64,000 nt of DNA from WTGU01 sp965242855 (GTDB lineage: Bacteria > Pseudomonadota > Alphaproteobacteria > UBA828), in assembly GCA_965242855.1 (NCBI GenBank), contig OZ251509.1, forward strand, positions 2,976,001 through 3,040,000. The letters run 5' to 3'. The translations under genes and the position numbers were made by a program. Each line of letters opens with the position of its first letter. Within the stretch, counting starts at the first letter, position 1. Positions 24,792 to 34,845 of this stretch are shown here, piece after piece. Below the pieces are notes generated by a model. It was not told the DNA's origin and ran no database searches. It was given only the letters and a program-made list of their open reading frames with translations.

Positions 24792-25529
24792 TCAGACCAT
24801 CGCCATCCCGCCGTTGACGTGGAGCGTCTGCCCGGTGACGTAGCGGGCCTCCTCGCTCGCGAGATAGACGCATGCGGAGGCGACGTCCCGGCCCTCGCCG
24901 AAGCGCCCGGCGGGGATCGTCCCGAGGAGTGCCTCGCGCCGCCCGTCGGGCAGAGCGTCGGTCATCGCGGTCTCGATGAAACCGGGCGCCACGCAATTCG
25001 CGGTCACCCCGCGCGCCGCCACCTCGGCGGCGATGGCCTTGACCATCCCGCCGAGCCCGGCCTTCGACGCCGCGTAGCCGGCCTGCCCCGCGTTGCCGGT
25101 CGTCCCCACCACCGAGGTGATGAAAATCAGCCGACCCCAGCGTCGCCGGACCATGTCGCGGAGGCAGGCGCGGGCCAGGAAGAAGCCCGCATCCAGATTG
25201 ACCTCCAGGACGGCCCGCCAGTCTTCGTCCTTCATGCGAAGGGCCAGGCCGTCGCGGATCAACCCGGCGCAGTGAACGAGGATCGTGACCGTCCCCAGCG
25301 CCACCGCCGCCTGCGCCGGCAGCGCCGCGCGCGCGTCCCGGTCGGAGAGATCGCAGGGCAGCGGGCGGGCGCCGGCGCCGAGGCCGGAGGCGAGGCTCTC
25401 CAGGGCGTCGGCCCGCCGGCCCGAAAGGGCCACCGCCGCGCCCTGGGCGTGGAGGGCCGCCGCCACGTCCCGCCCGATGCCGCCCGACGCGCCGGTGACC
25501 AGCGCCACCTTTCCCGAAAGATCGAACAT
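24792..25529 (-). CDS. fabG: 3-oxoacyl-[acyl-carrier-protein] reductase
   Basis: NADPH-dependent reductase of fatty-acid elongation, 245 residues, classical SDR fold. The cofactor loop TGASGGIG (about 13-20), HCAG, the catalytic Ser in FITSVVG, the YAASK Tyr-Lys pair and the C-terminal VTGQTLHVNGGMAMV are all present. The ATG at 25529 has a GGGGAG site 6 bases upstream. It lies 26 bases after fabD and precedes acpP. Confidence 0.96.
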   Translation of the reverse strand: MFDLSGKVALVTGASGGIGRDVAAALHAQGAAVALSGRRADALESLASGLGAGARPLPCDLSDRDARAALPAQAAVALGTVTILVHCAGLIRDGLALRMKDEDWRAVLEVNLDAGFFLARACLRDMVRRRWGRLIFITSVVGTTGNAGQAGYAASKAGLGGMVKAIAAEVAARGVTANCVAPGFIETAMTDALPDGRREALLGTIPAGRFGEGRDVASACVYLASEEARYVTGQTLHVNGGMAMV

Positions 25530-25555
25530 CCCTCGCTCCCCGAGTATCCCCGCCG

Positions 25556-26497
25556 TCATGCCTGCGCGAGCAACGCCTCGACCTCCGCGACCGTCCCCAC
25601 CGAGCGCCCGCGCAGCGCCCGGTCGATCCGTCTGGTCAGGCTGGTGAGCACCCGACCGGCGCCCACCTCCACCAGCTCCTCCACGCCTTCGTCGCGCATA
25701 TGGAGCACGCTCTCGCGCCAACGGACCATCGCCGTCACCTGCCGGACGAGCAACGCGGCCACTTCCGCGGGCGCGTCGATCGGGCGGGCGGTCACGTTGG
25801 CGACCACCGGAACGGCGAGCGGCATGAAATCGACCCGCTCGAACGCTGCCGCCATGGCCTCCGCCGCCGGCGCCAGCATCGGCGAGTGGAACGGTGCACT
25901 CACCGGCAACACCACGGCGCGCTTGACCCCGTGTTGCGGCGCGATAGCGACGGCGCGCTCGACGGCCGCCGCGGCGCCGCTGACGACGATCTGGCCCGGC
26001 GCGTTGTCGTTGGCGACCACGCAGACCTCGCCGCCCGCCGCCGCGCGGGCGAGCGCCTCGGCCTGGCGAAGCGCCGCGCCGATCAACGCGGCCATCGCGC
26101 CGGCGCCCACCGGCACCGCGCTCTGCATGGCGTCCCCACGGCGCCGGAGCAGGCGCGCCGCGTCCGTTATCGACAGGCAACCGGCAGCGGCAAGCGCGGT
26201 ATATTCGCCCAGGGAATGGCCGGCGACGAACGAGGCCCGCTCCGCCAGCCGCCAGCCGCCTTCGTCTTCGAGCGCGCGGAGAGCGGCGATCGAGACCGCC
26301 ATGAGCGCCGGTTGCGCGTTTCTGGTCAACGTCAGCTCGTCCGCCTCGCCCTCGAAGATCAGGCGCGAGAGATGCGCGCCGAGCGCCTCGTCGACCTCCT
26401 GGAAGACGGCGCGGGCGGCGGGGAACGCATCGTGCAGATCGCGGCCCATGCCGACCGCCTGCGAGCCCTGTCCGGGAAATACGATGGCTCTCTTCAT
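25556..26497 (-). CDS. fabD: Malonyl-CoA:ACP transacylase
   Basis: Loads malonyl groups onto AcpP. The 313-residue protein shows FPGQGSQAVGMGRDLHD near the start, the nucleophile in GHSLGEYTALAAAG and the SAPFHSPML segment with the partner histidine. The ATG at 26497 begins MKRAIVFPGQG. It is the first gene of fabD-fabG-acpP-fabF and is divergent from rpsF across a 190-base region. Confidence 0.97.
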   Translation of the reverse strand: MKRAIVFPGQGSQAVGMGRDLHDAFPAARAVFQEVDEALGAHLSRLIFEGEADELTLTRNAQPALMAVSIAALRALEDEGGWRLAERASFVAGHSLGEYTALAAAGCLSITDAARLLRRRGDAMQSAVPVGAGAMAALIGAALRQAEALARAAAGGEVCVVANDNAPGQIVVSGAAAAVERAVAIAPQHGVKRAVVLPVSAPFHSPMLAPAAEAMAAAFERVDFMPLAVPVVANVTARPIDAPAEVAALLVRQVTAMVRWRESVLHMRDEGVEELVEVGAGRVLTSLTRRIDRALRGRSVGTVAEVEALLAQA

Positions 26498-26569
26498 CCG
26501 TCCGCCTTCGGGGCGGCGACCCGCCGCGGGGCCGTAGTGATCACGCGGCCCGGGCACTGTCAAGCACGC

Positions 26570-26597
26570 TTGCGCCGCCGCGCCGATCCTGTATAGT
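26570..26597 (+). promoter_or_regulatory. Candidate promoter of the rpsF-rpsR-rplI operon
   Basis: A TTGCGC hexamer (26570-26575) and TATAGT hexamer (26592-26597) are separated by 16 bases, in the divergent fabD-rpsF region. The -10 matches consensus at 5 of 6 positions. The start codon of rpsF is about 90 bases downstream, leaving a leader of typical length for a ribosomal operon. Confidence 0.5.
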
Positions 26598-26687
26598 CCG
26601 CGGCTCTGGGCGAGTTCCCCGCCTCGCGGCGGGAAGAGGAGGGTCGCTTCGACTCGCCCGAGGTCGGCATCCGGGAGAATGCGCCTC

Positions 26688-27185
26688 ATGCCGCTCTATG
26701 AGAGCACCTTCATCGCACGTCCCGACATATCGTCCCAACAGGTGGACGGTCTCGCCGAGCAATTCCGCGAGGTTCTGGAAGGGGCTGGCGGAGAGGTGGC
26801 GCGAACCGAATATTGGGGACTGCGCAATCTGGCCTACCGGATCAAGAAGAACCGGAAGGGCCACTACTACTTCATGAACATCGCGGCACCGCCGGCCGCG
26901 GTCGGCGCGATGGAGCGCGCGATGCGGATCAGCGAGGACGTCATCCGCTACCTGACCGTGCGGGTCGACGAACTGGATCCCAATCCGGCACCGCTCACCC
27001 GCTCGCGCGACGGACGAGGGCGCGGGCGCGGCGGGGAAGGCAGGCGCGGCGAGAGCGAGCGGCCGCGCGGCGACCGGCGCGAGGTCGCCCCGCCGCGCCC
27101 GGACGAGGGCGCGGAGACGGCCAAGCGCTCCGACGAGGGCACCCCCGCCGAAGATGGCAAGGCCGGGGAGAGCGGCGATGGCTGA
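26688..27185 (+). CDS. rpsF: Small ribosomal subunit protein bS6 with extended charged tail
   Basis: A 165-residue 30S protein that binds the central domain of 16S rRNA together with bS18. The folded domain covers about residues 1-96 (PLYESTFIARPDISSQQVDG, WGLRNLAYRIKKNRKGHYYF). The remaining 69 residues are a disordered Arg/Gly/Glu-rich tail, longer than in E. coli. The ATG at 26688 has a GGGAGA site 9 bases upstream; an ATG three codons earlier overlaps that site. It overlaps rpsR by 8 bases. Confidence 0.96.
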   Translation: MPLYESTFIARPDISSQQVDGLAEQFREVLEGAGGEVARTEYWGLRNLAYRIKKNRKGHYYFMNIAAPPAAVGAMERAMRISEDVIRYLTVRVDELDPNPAPLTRSRDGRGRGRGGEGRRGESERPRGDRREVAPPRPDEGAETAKRSDEGTPAEDGKAGESGDG

Positions 27186-27555
27186 AACTGAACAGACCGC
27201 AGCGAAACCCGCCGGTGAGGCGCGACCGCCCCATGCCGGCGGCTCCCGCGGCGAGCCGCCCTACGGGGGAGCGCGCCGCGGCGGCGGTCCGGGCGGCGGG
27301 CGCGGCGGCGGGGTGCCGATGGTTTCCTTCCCGCGCCGGCCGTTCTTTCGCCGCAAGAAATCCTGCCCCTTCAGCGGAAAGAACGCGCCGAAAATCGACT
27401 ACCGGGACGTCAAGCTCCTGCAACGCTTCCTCTCCGAGCGCGGCAAGATCGTACCGAGCCGCATCACCGCCGTCTCGGCCAAGAAGCAACGCGAGCTCGC
27501 GCGGGCGATCAAGCGCGCGCGCCATCTGGCGCTCCTGCCCTACGTCATCAAATAG
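27178..27555 (+). CDS. rpsR: Small ribosomal subunit protein bS18 with long N-terminal extension
   Basis: A 125-residue protein; the conserved bS18 core occupies about residues 60-125 (RKKSCPFSGKNAPKIDYRDV through RARHLALLPYVIK). The first 50 or so residues form a Gly/Arg/Pro-rich extension (GGGPGGGRGGG) absent from the 75-residue E. coli protein. bS18 pairs with bS6 in the 30S platform. The start overlaps the rpsF 3' end, so the two are translationally coupled. Confidence 0.95.
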   Translation: MAETEQTAAKPAGEARPPHAGGSRGEPPYGGARRGGGPGGGRGGGVPMVSFPRRPFFRRKKSCPFSGKNAPKIDYRDVKLLQRFLSERGKIVPSRITAVSAKKQRELARAIKRARHLALLPYVIK

Positions 27556-27593
27556 GCGCCCTTCGCGAACGATCGCCAACCGGAGGACGAGGC

Positions 27594-28250
27594 ATGGACG
27601 TCATCCTGCTCGAGAGAATCGAGAAGCTCGGCGGCATGGGCGACATCGTCGCCGTCAAGAACGGCTATGCCCGAAACTTCCTCTTTCCGCAAAGGAAGGC
27701 GCTTCGCGCCACCGAGGAGAACAAGGAGCGCTTCGAGAGGGAGCGCGAAGCGCTGGAGAAGCTGAACGGCGACCGCCGCGACGCGGCGCTTTCGGCGGCG
27801 GAGCGGCTCGACGGCCAGAGCATCGTTCTCATCAGGCAGGCGAGCGATACGCTGCAACTCTACGGCTCGGTCAACGCCCGCGACGTGGCCGAGGCCGTGA
27901 CAGAGCGCGGCGCGGAGATCAAGCGGCAGCAGGTACGCCTCGACCGCCCGATCAAGGCGCTCGGCGTTCACGATGTGCGGGTCGCGCTGCACCCGGAAGT
28001 GATCCTGACGGTCAAGGTGAACGTCGCCCGTTCGCCGGAAGAGGCCGAGATCCAGGCCCGCGGCGTCACCATCCTCGCCGCGGGCGAGGACGGTGACGAG
28101 GCGATGGCCACCGAGGACGACTTCGACGAACGGACGCAGGCGACGGCGCCCGCCCTCCCGGAGGATTCGGCGGCCGAGGCGGAGGAAGCGGCGGATGCCC
28201 CCGAGACTGCCGCGCACGCCGACGCGGGCGAAGAGGACTCCCGCGCCTAA
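27594..28250 (+). CDS. rplI: Large ribosomal subunit protein bL9 with acidic tail
   Basis: A 218-residue 50S protein. The N-terminal domain MDVILLERIEKLGGMGDIVA with NGYARNFLFPQRKA is canonical, followed by the long connecting helix and the C-terminal rRNA-binding domain up to about residue 150. The last 60 or so residues are an acidic Ala/Glu-rich tail beyond the E. coli length of 149. The ATG follows GGAGGACGAGGC and lies 38 bases after rpsR. Confidence 0.96.
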   Translation: MDVILLERIEKLGGMGDIVAVKNGYARNFLFPQRKALRATEENKERFEREREALEKLNGDRRDAALSAAERLDGQSIVLIRQASDTLQLYGSVNARDVAEAVTERGAEIKRQQVRLDRPIKALGVHDVRVALHPEVILTVKVNVARSPEEAEIQARGVTILAAGEDGDEAMATEDDFDERTQATAPALPEDSAAEAEEAADAPETAAHADAGEEDSRA

Positions 28251-28276
28251 GGCCCGCTCGACGGAGAGGCCCGCCG

Positions 28277-29491
28277 GTGCTCGTCGCCCCCCTGCTCAGG
28301 ACGCTGATGAAGCGGGGCACGCTCCGCGTGGTCGACGCGCGGGGCAAGCTCCACATCTTCGCCGGCGCGCCGGGGCCGAGCGTGACCATCCGGCTGCACG
28401 ACAGGGCACTGCACTGGAAGCTGCTCTGGAGCCCGCGCCTGATCGTCGGCGAAGCCTACATGGACGGCACACTGACCGTCGAGGACGGCGCGACCCTCTT
28501 CGACTTCATGGATCTGGTCGGCGCAAATCTCCATCTGCTCGACGAAAACACCGTAATCCGGCTACGCAACTGGCTCTCCCGTTGGGTCCGCCCGCTCCAG
28601 CAGCACAACCCGGTCGGCCGCGCCCGGCGCAACGTGGCCCATCACTACGACCTCTCGGATGATCTCTACGACCTCTTCCTCGACCCCAACCGGCAATATT
28701 CCTGCGCCTATTTCGACAGTCCCAACCACACGCTCGAGCAGGCACAGCACGCCAAGAAGCGGCATCTCGCCTCGAAACTCCTGCTTGACCGGCCCGGGCT
28801 CACGGTGCTCGACATCGGCTCCGGCTGGGGCGGCCTCGGCATCTATCTGCACCGGGAAACCGGGGCGGCGGTGACCGGCCTCACGCTGTCACGCGAGCAG
28901 CAGGCCCATGCGGCGGCGCGGGCCAGGGCGCTCGGCATCGAAGGCTCGGTCGCCTTCCATCTTCGCGACTACCGCGAGGACTCGGGCCGCTACGACCGGA
29001 TCGTCTCGGTCGGCATGTTCGAGCATGTCGGCGTCCGGCACTACCCGGAGTTCTTCCGCAAGCTGGAATCCCTGCTCAAGGATGACGGCGTCGCCCTGCT
29101 CCACACCATCGCCCGCTGGGACGGGCCGAGCGTCACCAACCCCTGGCTCCGTAAATACATCTTCCCAGGCGGGTATTGCCCGTCGCTGTCGGAGGTGTTC
29201 GCGGCGCTCGAGAAGACGGGGCTCAAATCCCTCGACGTCGAGCTGCTTCGCCTCCACTACGCGGACACCCTCAGGCACTGGTCGCGCAATTTCAAGGCGA
29301 GCCGCGACAAGGTGAAGGCGCTCTACGACGAGCGGTTCTGCCGGATGTGGGAGTTCTACCTCGCGGGTGCCGAAACCGCCTTCCGCCATCAGGACCACAT
29401 GGTGGCCCAGATCCAGCTCGCCCAGCGGCAGGACGCCGCGCCGCTCACGCGCGATTACATGCTCGACTGGGAGCGGGCGCACCCGGCGTGA
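28277..29491 (+). CDS. cfa: Cyclopropane-fatty-acyl-phospholipid synthase
   Basis: Transfers a methylene group from S-adenosylmethionine to unsaturated phospholipid acyl chains. The 404-residue protein has an N-terminal domain (about 1-100) and a Rossmann methyltransferase domain containing VLDIGSGWGGLGIYLHRETG and SVGMFEHVG. The GTG start at 28277 has a GGAGAGG site 7 bases upstream. It lies 26 bases after rplI, possibly in the same transcript, and a hairpin follows at 29603-29629. Confidence 0.9.
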   Translation: MLVAPLLRTLMKRGTLRVVDARGKLHIFAGAPGPSVTIRLHDRALHWKLLWSPRLIVGEAYMDGTLTVEDGATLFDFMDLVGANLHLLDENTVIRLRNWLSRWVRPLQQHNPVGRARRNVAHHYDLSDDLYDLFLDPNRQYSCAYFDSPNHTLEQAQHAKKRHLASKLLLDRPGLTVLDIGSGWGGLGIYLHRETGAAVTGLTLSREQQAHAAARARALGIEGSVAFHLRDYREDSGRYDRIVSVGMFEHVGVRHYPEFFRKLESLLKDDGVALLHTIARWDGPSVTNPWLRKYIFPGGYCPSLSEVFAALEKTGLKSLDVELLRLHYADTLRHWSRNFKASRDKVKALYDERFCRMWEFYLAGAETAFRHQDHMVAQIQLAQRQDAAPLTRDYMLDWERAHPA

Positions 29492-29602
29492 GGCGCGGCG
29501 CGCGTTCCGGCCTTCCCATGATGTTGTACGGACAGCCGAATCGGAGACGCATCCCGATACACACAGGGTGTGGACAGGTTTGACTCCCGTGATTCTCGCC
29601 CT

Positions 29603-29629
29603 CCCCGGTGGAGCGGCACTCCACCGGGG
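29603..29629 (+). terminator. Strong hairpin between cfa and dnaB
   Basis: Perfect 11-base arms (29603-29613 and 29619-29629) enclose a 5-base loop. It could end the rpsF-rpsR-rplI-cfa transcript, but no T-run follows, so it is not a textbook intrinsic terminator. It ends 14 bases before the dnaB ATG, so it could instead affect dnaB expression. Confidence 0.35.
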
Positions 29630-29643
29630 TGTATTAGGGGGGC

Positions 29644-31146
29644 ATGGCGACTCGCGTTCCCCTTGAAGAGGCATCGTCGCAGGCAGCGGGTTACCGTTCG
29701 CTGCCCAGCAACCTCGAGGCTGAGCAGGCGCTCCTCGGCGCGTTGCTGATCAACAACGAGGCCGCCAACCTGGTCGGCGCCTTCCTCCTGCCCGAGCATT
29801 TCTTCCTGCCCGTGCACGGCCGCATCTTCGAGGCCGTCCTGCGCATGGTGGAGCGCGGACAGATCGCCAATCCGGTAACGCTCAAGCACTATTTCGAAAA
29901 CGATTCGGCTTTGGAGGAGGCTGGCGGCGCCCGCTATCTCGCACGCTTGGCCGGCTCCGCCGTCACGGTGATCAACGCCGAGCACTACGGGCGGGCCATA
30001 CACGACCTCGCGCTGCGCCGTTCGTTGATCACGATCGGCGAGGAGGCGGTGAACGACGCCTACGATTCGCCTCTCGATCGGCCCGCGTCGGAGCAGATCG
30101 AGGCGACCGAGCACAAGCTCTTCCGGCTCGCGGAGGACGGCCGGGTGGACCCGGGCTTCCAGCAGTTCGCCGCCTCGCTCACCGGCGCCGTGGGGATGAT
30201 CGAGCAGGCCTACAAACGCGACAGCCATCTGACCGGCGCGCCGACGGGCCTCACCGATCTCGACCGCCTTCTCGGCGGGCTGCTCCCCTCCGACCTGATC
30301 GTCCTGGCGGGGCGCCCCGGCATGGGGAAGACGGCGCTCGCGACCAATATCGCGTTCAACGCGGCCTCGCGCTACCGGGTGGAAGAGAGCGGCGGGGGCG
30401 AGTCGAAGGTCGTCGACGGAGCAAAGGTGGGATTCTTTTCGCTGGAAATGTCGTCGGAGCAGCTGGCAACGCGCATCCTCGCCGAGCAGACCGAGATCCC
30501 GTCCGACAAGCTGCGCCGCGGCGAGGTACGCGATTCCGATTTCGGCAGGATCGTGCGGGCGAGCCAGGAGATGGAGACGCTGCCGTTGTTCATCGACGAT
30601 TCGCCCGAGCTCACCGTCGCCGGCCTGCGGGCGCGGGCGCGGCGGCTCAAGCGCCGCCACGGCGTTTCGTTGATCATCGTCGATTACCTGCAACTCATGC
30701 GCCCGACCTCGAGCATGAGGCTGAACAACCGGGTGCAGGAGGTGTCGGAGATCACGCAGGGGCTCAAGGCGCTCGCCAAGGACCTGGACGTGCCCGTCCT
30801 CGCCCTCTCGCAACTCAGCCGCGCTGTGGAGCAGCGCGACGACAAGCGGCCGCAGCTCTCCGACCTTCGGGAATCGGGCTCGATCGAACAGGACGCGGAC
30901 GTCGTCATGTTCATATACCGCGAGCAATATTATCTCGTCCGCCGGCAGCCGGCCGACGGCACCGTCGAGCACGCCGAATGGCAGGAGAAGATGGATCACG
31001 TCCACAACCAGGCGGAGGTCATCGTCGCCAAACAGCGGCATGGCCCGATCGGCAAGATCGATCTCTACTTCAACGACCTGTTGACCAAATTCGGCAATCT
31101 GGACAGAACCCACGCACCGCCGCCGGGCGACGAGGTGCCGTTCTGA
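29644..31146 (+). CDS. dnaB: Replicative DNA helicase DnaB
   Basis: A 500-residue hexameric 5'-3' helicase that unwinds DNA at the fork. The N-terminal collar domain starts at LPSNLEAEQALLGALLINNE (about 20-39), and the RecA-like domain has Walker A GRPGMGKTALATN and Walker B SLIIVDYLQLM. The ALAKDLDVPVLALSQLSR and DLRESGSIEQDADVV motifs are canonical. No intein is present. The ATG follows an AGGGGGG ribosome site. Confidence 0.97.
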   Translation: MATRVPLEEASSQAAGYRSLPSNLEAEQALLGALLINNEAANLVGAFLLPEHFFLPVHGRIFEAVLRMVERGQIANPVTLKHYFENDSALEEAGGARYLARLAGSAVTVINAEHYGRAIHDLALRRSLITIGEEAVNDAYDSPLDRPASEQIEATEHKLFRLAEDGRVDPGFQQFAASLTGAVGMIEQAYKRDSHLTGAPTGLTDLDRLLGGLLPSDLIVLAGRPGMGKTALATNIAFNAASRYRVEESGGGESKVVDGAKVGFFSLEMSSEQLATRILAEQTEIPSDKLRRGEVRDSDFGRIVRASQEMETLPLFIDDSPELTVAGLRARARRLKRRHGVSLIIVDYLQLMRPTSSMRLNNRVQEVSEITQGLKALAKDLDVPVLALSQLSRAVEQRDDKRPQLSDLRESGSIEQDADVVMFIYREQYYLVRRQPADGTVEHAEWQEKMDHVHNQAEVIVAKQRHGPIGKIDLYFNDLLTKFGNLDRTHAPPPGDEVPF

Positions 31147-31170
31147 ACGGGCTCGGGCCGAGCGGCCGCG

Positions 31171-31962
31171 ATGGAAATGCGCGTGACGGGCAACCCGCTG
31201 CAAGCGATCGGCCACGGCCTCCTGACGCTATTCGGAGCGGTCGGGCACCTCGCCCTCTTCGCGCTCGAGGCGACGTCGCACTGTGTCCGCCGGCCGTTCT
31301 ACCCGCGCCTGTTGCTCCGCCAGATGGTCGAGATCGGATTCTATTCCCTGCCGGTCGTGGGGCTGACCGGCCTGTTCGCCGGCATGGTGCTCGCACTCCA
31401 GAGCTACACGGGGTTTTCCCGCTTCTCCGCCGAGAGCACGATCCCGACGGTGGTGGTGATCTCCATCACCCGGGAGCTCGGCCCCGTCCTCGCGGGCCTG
31501 ATGGTCGCCGGGCGTGTCGGCGCCGCGATGGCGGCGGAGATCGGCACGATGCGCGTCACCGAGCAGATCGACGCTCTGACCGCGCTCTCGACCGACCCCT
31601 ACAAATACCTGATCGTGCCGCGGCTCCTGGCTGGCTTCCTGATGCTGCCGCTGCTGGTTCTCGTCGCCGACGTCGTCGGCGTGTTCGGCGGCTATCTGGT
31701 CGGCATCTACAAGCTCGGCTTCAACCCCGACGCCTATATCGGCAACACCTTCGCGTATCTGGAGGCGATGGACGTGGCCTCCGGCCTCGTCAAGGCCGCC
31801 GTCTTCGGTTATCTGATCGCCCTGATGGGCTGTTATCACGGCTTCCTTTCCCGGGGCGGCGCCCAGGGCGTGGGGAAGGCGACCACCAACGCCGTCGTCT
31901 CCAGCGCGATTCTAGTGCTGATCTTCAACTACATCATCACCGAGGCGTTCTTCTCCCGATGA
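31171..31962 (+). CDS. mlaE: MlaE-family lipid ABC transporter permease
   Basis: A 263-residue inner-membrane permease of the Mla/Yrb type, which moves phospholipids between membranes to maintain outer-membrane asymmetry. About five or six hydrophobic segments are present, with the family motif ITRELGPVLAGLMVAGRVGAA in two overlapping pieces near 92-112 and EIGTMRVTEQIDAL. The last four bases overlap mlaF, so the pair is coupled. mlaD and other partners are not in the window. Confidence 0.93.
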   Translation: MEMRVTGNPLQAIGHGLLTLFGAVGHLALFALEATSHCVRRPFYPRLLLRQMVEIGFYSLPVVGLTGLFAGMVLALQSYTGFSRFSAESTIPTVVVISITRELGPVLAGLMVAGRVGAAMAAEIGTMRVTEQIDALTALSTDPYKYLIVPRLLAGFLMLPLLVLVADVVGVFGGYLVGIYKLGFNPDAYIGNTFAYLEAMDVASGLVKAAVFGYLIALMGCYHGFLSRGGAQGVGKATTNAVVSSAILVLIFNYIITEAFFSR

Positions 31963-32738
31963 GAGCCGCCACGCCCAAGATCGCGCTCCGCGGACTGTAC
32001 AAGGCGTTCCACCGCAACGTCGTGCTGGACGGCATCGACCTCGAGATCGGCGCCGGCGAATCGGTCGTGGTGATCGGCCGCTCTGGCGTCGGCAAATCGG
32101 TCATGATCAAGTGCCTGCTTGGCCTTCTTCGGCTCGACCGGGGCAGCGTGACGATCGACGGAGAGGACGTCTCGAACGACCGTGCGGATCGCGCGCGCGC
32201 GATCCGCAAGATCGGCATGTTGTTCCAGAACAGCGCCCTGTTCGACAGCCTGCCGGTCTGGGAAAACGTGGCGTTCGGGTTGATCGAGGCCCAAGGCACG
32301 CCGCGCCCCGCCGCTCGGGAGATCGCTCTGTCGTGCCTGGCCCAGGTCGGCCTCGGCGCGGATGTCGCGGACGTCTATCCCGCCGCGCTCTCCGGCGGGA
32401 TGCGCAAGCGGATCGGCCTCGCGCGCGCGATCGCGACCCGGCCCGAGATTGTCCTTTTCGACGAGCCGACCACCGGGCTCGATCCGATCATGGCCGACGT
32501 CATCAACGACCTCATCATCGAGTGTACGCGCGATCTGGGAGCGACGACGCTCACGATCACCCACGACATGGCCAGCGTGCGCAAGATCGCGGATCGGATC
32601 GCCATGATCCATGACGGCAAGATCGTCTGGCAGGGTCCGGTCGGAGACGTCGACGACAGCGGCAATCCCTATGTGGACCAATTCGTCAACGGCCGGGCGG
32701 ACGGCCCCATCGACCTCGCGGTCGCGCCCACCGGCTGA
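31959..32738 (+). CDS. mlaF: MlaF-family lipid ABC transporter ATP-binding protein
   Basis: A 259-residue ABC ATPase that energises the MlaE permease. Walker A is GRSGVGKSVMIK (about 39-50), the Q-loop is in LFQNSALFDS, the signature is LSGGMRKRIGLARAI, Walker B is IVLFDEPTTGLDP and the H-loop is THDM. The LSGGMRKR form is characteristic of Mla/Mkl ATPases. The start overlaps the mlaE stop as ATGA. It precedes radA by 40 bases. Confidence 0.94.
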   Translation: MRAATPKIALRGLYKAFHRNVVLDGIDLEIGAGESVVVIGRSGVGKSVMIKCLLGLLRLDRGSVTIDGEDVSNDRADRARAIRKIGMLFQNSALFDSLPVWENVAFGLIEAQGTPRPAAREIALSCLAQVGLGADVADVYPAALSGGMRKRIGLARAIATRPEIVLFDEPTTGLDPIMADVINDLIIECTRDLGATTLTITHDMASVRKIADRIAMIHDGKIVWQGPVGDVDDSGNPYVDQFVNGRADGPIDLAVAPTG

Positions 32739-32778
32739 GCGGCGCCCCCTGCCGGTGCCTCCGATCGGCTGACGCGGC

Positions 32779-34164
<1,386 letters not shown>

Positions 34165-34170
34165 TCGCCG

Positions 34171-34845
34171 ATGGCCGACCTTCCCGTCAATCTGATCGAC
34201 ATCCTGGTCGTCGTGATCATCGTGCTCTCGGCGCTTCTCGCCTTCGCGCGCGGCCTTGCACGCGAAGTGTTCGGGCTCGGCGCCTGGATCGTCGCCGGCA
34301 TCGCGACCTTCTTCGGCTTCCCGCACGCCCGCCCGATCGCGCGCGACCTGATCCCGGCCTCCGAACTGATCGCCGACGTGGTCGCCGGGCTCGCCATCTT
34401 CGTCATCGTGCTCGCCGCCCTGACGATCGTGGGCCAGATCGTTTCCGGCCACATCCAGCGCGGCGCGGGCGGCGCCCTCGACCGCACGCTCGGGTTCATC
34501 TTCGGCGTTCTGCGCGGCACCGTTCTGATCTGCCTTGCCTATATGCTGTTCGGCTCCTTCGTCCAGGAGGACGAATGGCCTCCCTGGGTCGACGAGGCGA
34601 AGACCATGCCGTACATCAGGCAAGGCGTGTCCGCGATCCGCGAGGTGGTCCCGCGGGAGGTCGCCGACGAAGGAACCAGGCGGATCGAAGAGACGTTCGA
34701 GGACGGCCGCGAGCGGAGCGTGCGAGAACTCACCGACCCGGTACCGGAGCCGCGCGAGAACGAGGAGGACGAGACCGGCTACAGCGACCGGGAACGCCGC
34801 CAACTCGACGGCCTGAGCGAGACCGTCGACGAGACCGACGAATGA
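34171..34845 (+). CDS. cvpA: CvpA family membrane protein
   Basis: A 224-residue inner-membrane protein with four predicted helices in the first 135 residues (for example IDILVVVIIVLSALLAFARG) and a charged cytoplasmic tail rich in Arg and Glu. CvpA was named for colicin V production and affects envelope homeostasis; its molecular role is unclear. Its position between radA and purF is the usual proteobacterial context, and its stop overlaps the purF start as ATGA. Confidence 0.9.
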   Translation: MADLPVNLIDILVVVIIVLSALLAFARGLAREVFGLGAWIVAGIATFFGFPHARPIARDLIPASELIADVVAGLAIFVIVLAALTIVGQIVSGHIQRGAGGALDRTLGFIFGVLRGTVLICLAYMLFGSFVQEDEWPPWVDEAKTMPYIRQGVSAIREVVPREVADEGTRRIEETFEDGRERSVRELTDPVPEPRENEEDETGYSDRERRQLDGLSETVDETDE

